From: Rubrobacter sp.
GTDB lineage: Bacteria > Actinomycetota > Rubrobacteria > Rubrobacterales > Rubrobacteraceae
Direction of reading: 5' to 3'
Assembly (NCBI GenBank): GCA_013695335.1
Contig: JACDAR010000043.1
Coordinates: forward strand, 1 to 5,030
Length of the DNA stretch: 5,030 nucleotides
Shown here in pieces: positions 5,012 to 5,030 of the stretch (positions are counted from its first letter, which is position 1; each line of letters opens with the position of its first letter). The position numbers and the translations under genes were made by a program. The notes under the pieces are model-generated. The model was not told the origin of the DNA, searched no databases, and was given only the letters and a program-made list of their open reading frames with translations.

Positions 5012-5030
5012 ACTCCACTCCCGCCTTCTC
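5004..5030 (-). CDS. Last codons of the gene upstream of purN (5' partial, perhaps purM)
   Basis: Read leftward from the window edge, a second frame gives EKAGVEFA followed by TGA at 5004-5006, overlapping the proposed TTG start of purN by eight bases. Overlapping stop and start codons are typical of pur operons, and purM often precedes purN in bacteria. The eight residues are too few to identify the protein, so purM is only a guess from gene order. Confidence 0.35.
   Translation of the reverse strand, partial: EKAGVEFA

Overview
The window looks like chromosome of a high-GC bacterium. The protein flavour (many Gly/Ala/Val/Arg/Glu residues), the purN-purH arrangement, and three tRNA genes that do not encode CCA would suit a deep-branching actinobacterium such as a Rubrobacter relative. 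That placement is an impression, not a demonstrated assignment.

Layout, left to right. Positions 2-127 (+) hold the end of an unidentified reading frame that enters from outside. After a 143-base intergenic stretch comes a complete secreted or membrane-tethered type I sulfatase (271-1746, +). It closely resembles lysosomal N-acetylglucosamine-6-sulfatase (GNS) in motif order and at its C-terminal end. A small predicted membrane protein of unknown function follows (1841-2233, +). Next is a gene-free stretch (2234-2524) where the rightward genes meet leftward transcription. It contains several inverted repeats, including a 13-bp stem kept paired only in rightward RNA.

The right half is all on the minus strand. 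Reading right to left it holds the last codons of an upstream gene (5004-5030), purN (4430-5011), purH (2913-4433), and then tRNA-Lys(TTT), tRNA-Glu(TTC) and tRNA-Val(TAC). PurN adds the first formyl group of de novo purine synthesis. PurH adds the second formyl group and closes the ring to IMP. The two genes overlap by four bases (ATGA) and are certainly one operon. The tRNAs are spaced 20 and 31 bases apart and are very probably one transcript. No convincing terminator is visible between purH and tRNA-Lys, so read-through is possible.

The right half is housekeeping. The left half (sulfatase, small membrane protein, AT-richer gap) has an accessory character and ends directly at the 3' end of a tRNA gene, a classic island boundary. 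However, no integrase or duplicated tRNA end is visible here. The most notable protein-level oddity is in PurH: the lysine of the usual RVKTLHP motif in the IMP cyclohydrolase domain is a valine. I see no convincing evidence of a wholly new system. The candidates worth checking are this PurH substitution, the mutually exclusive hairpins at 2455-2524, and the repeats upstream of the tRNA cluster.
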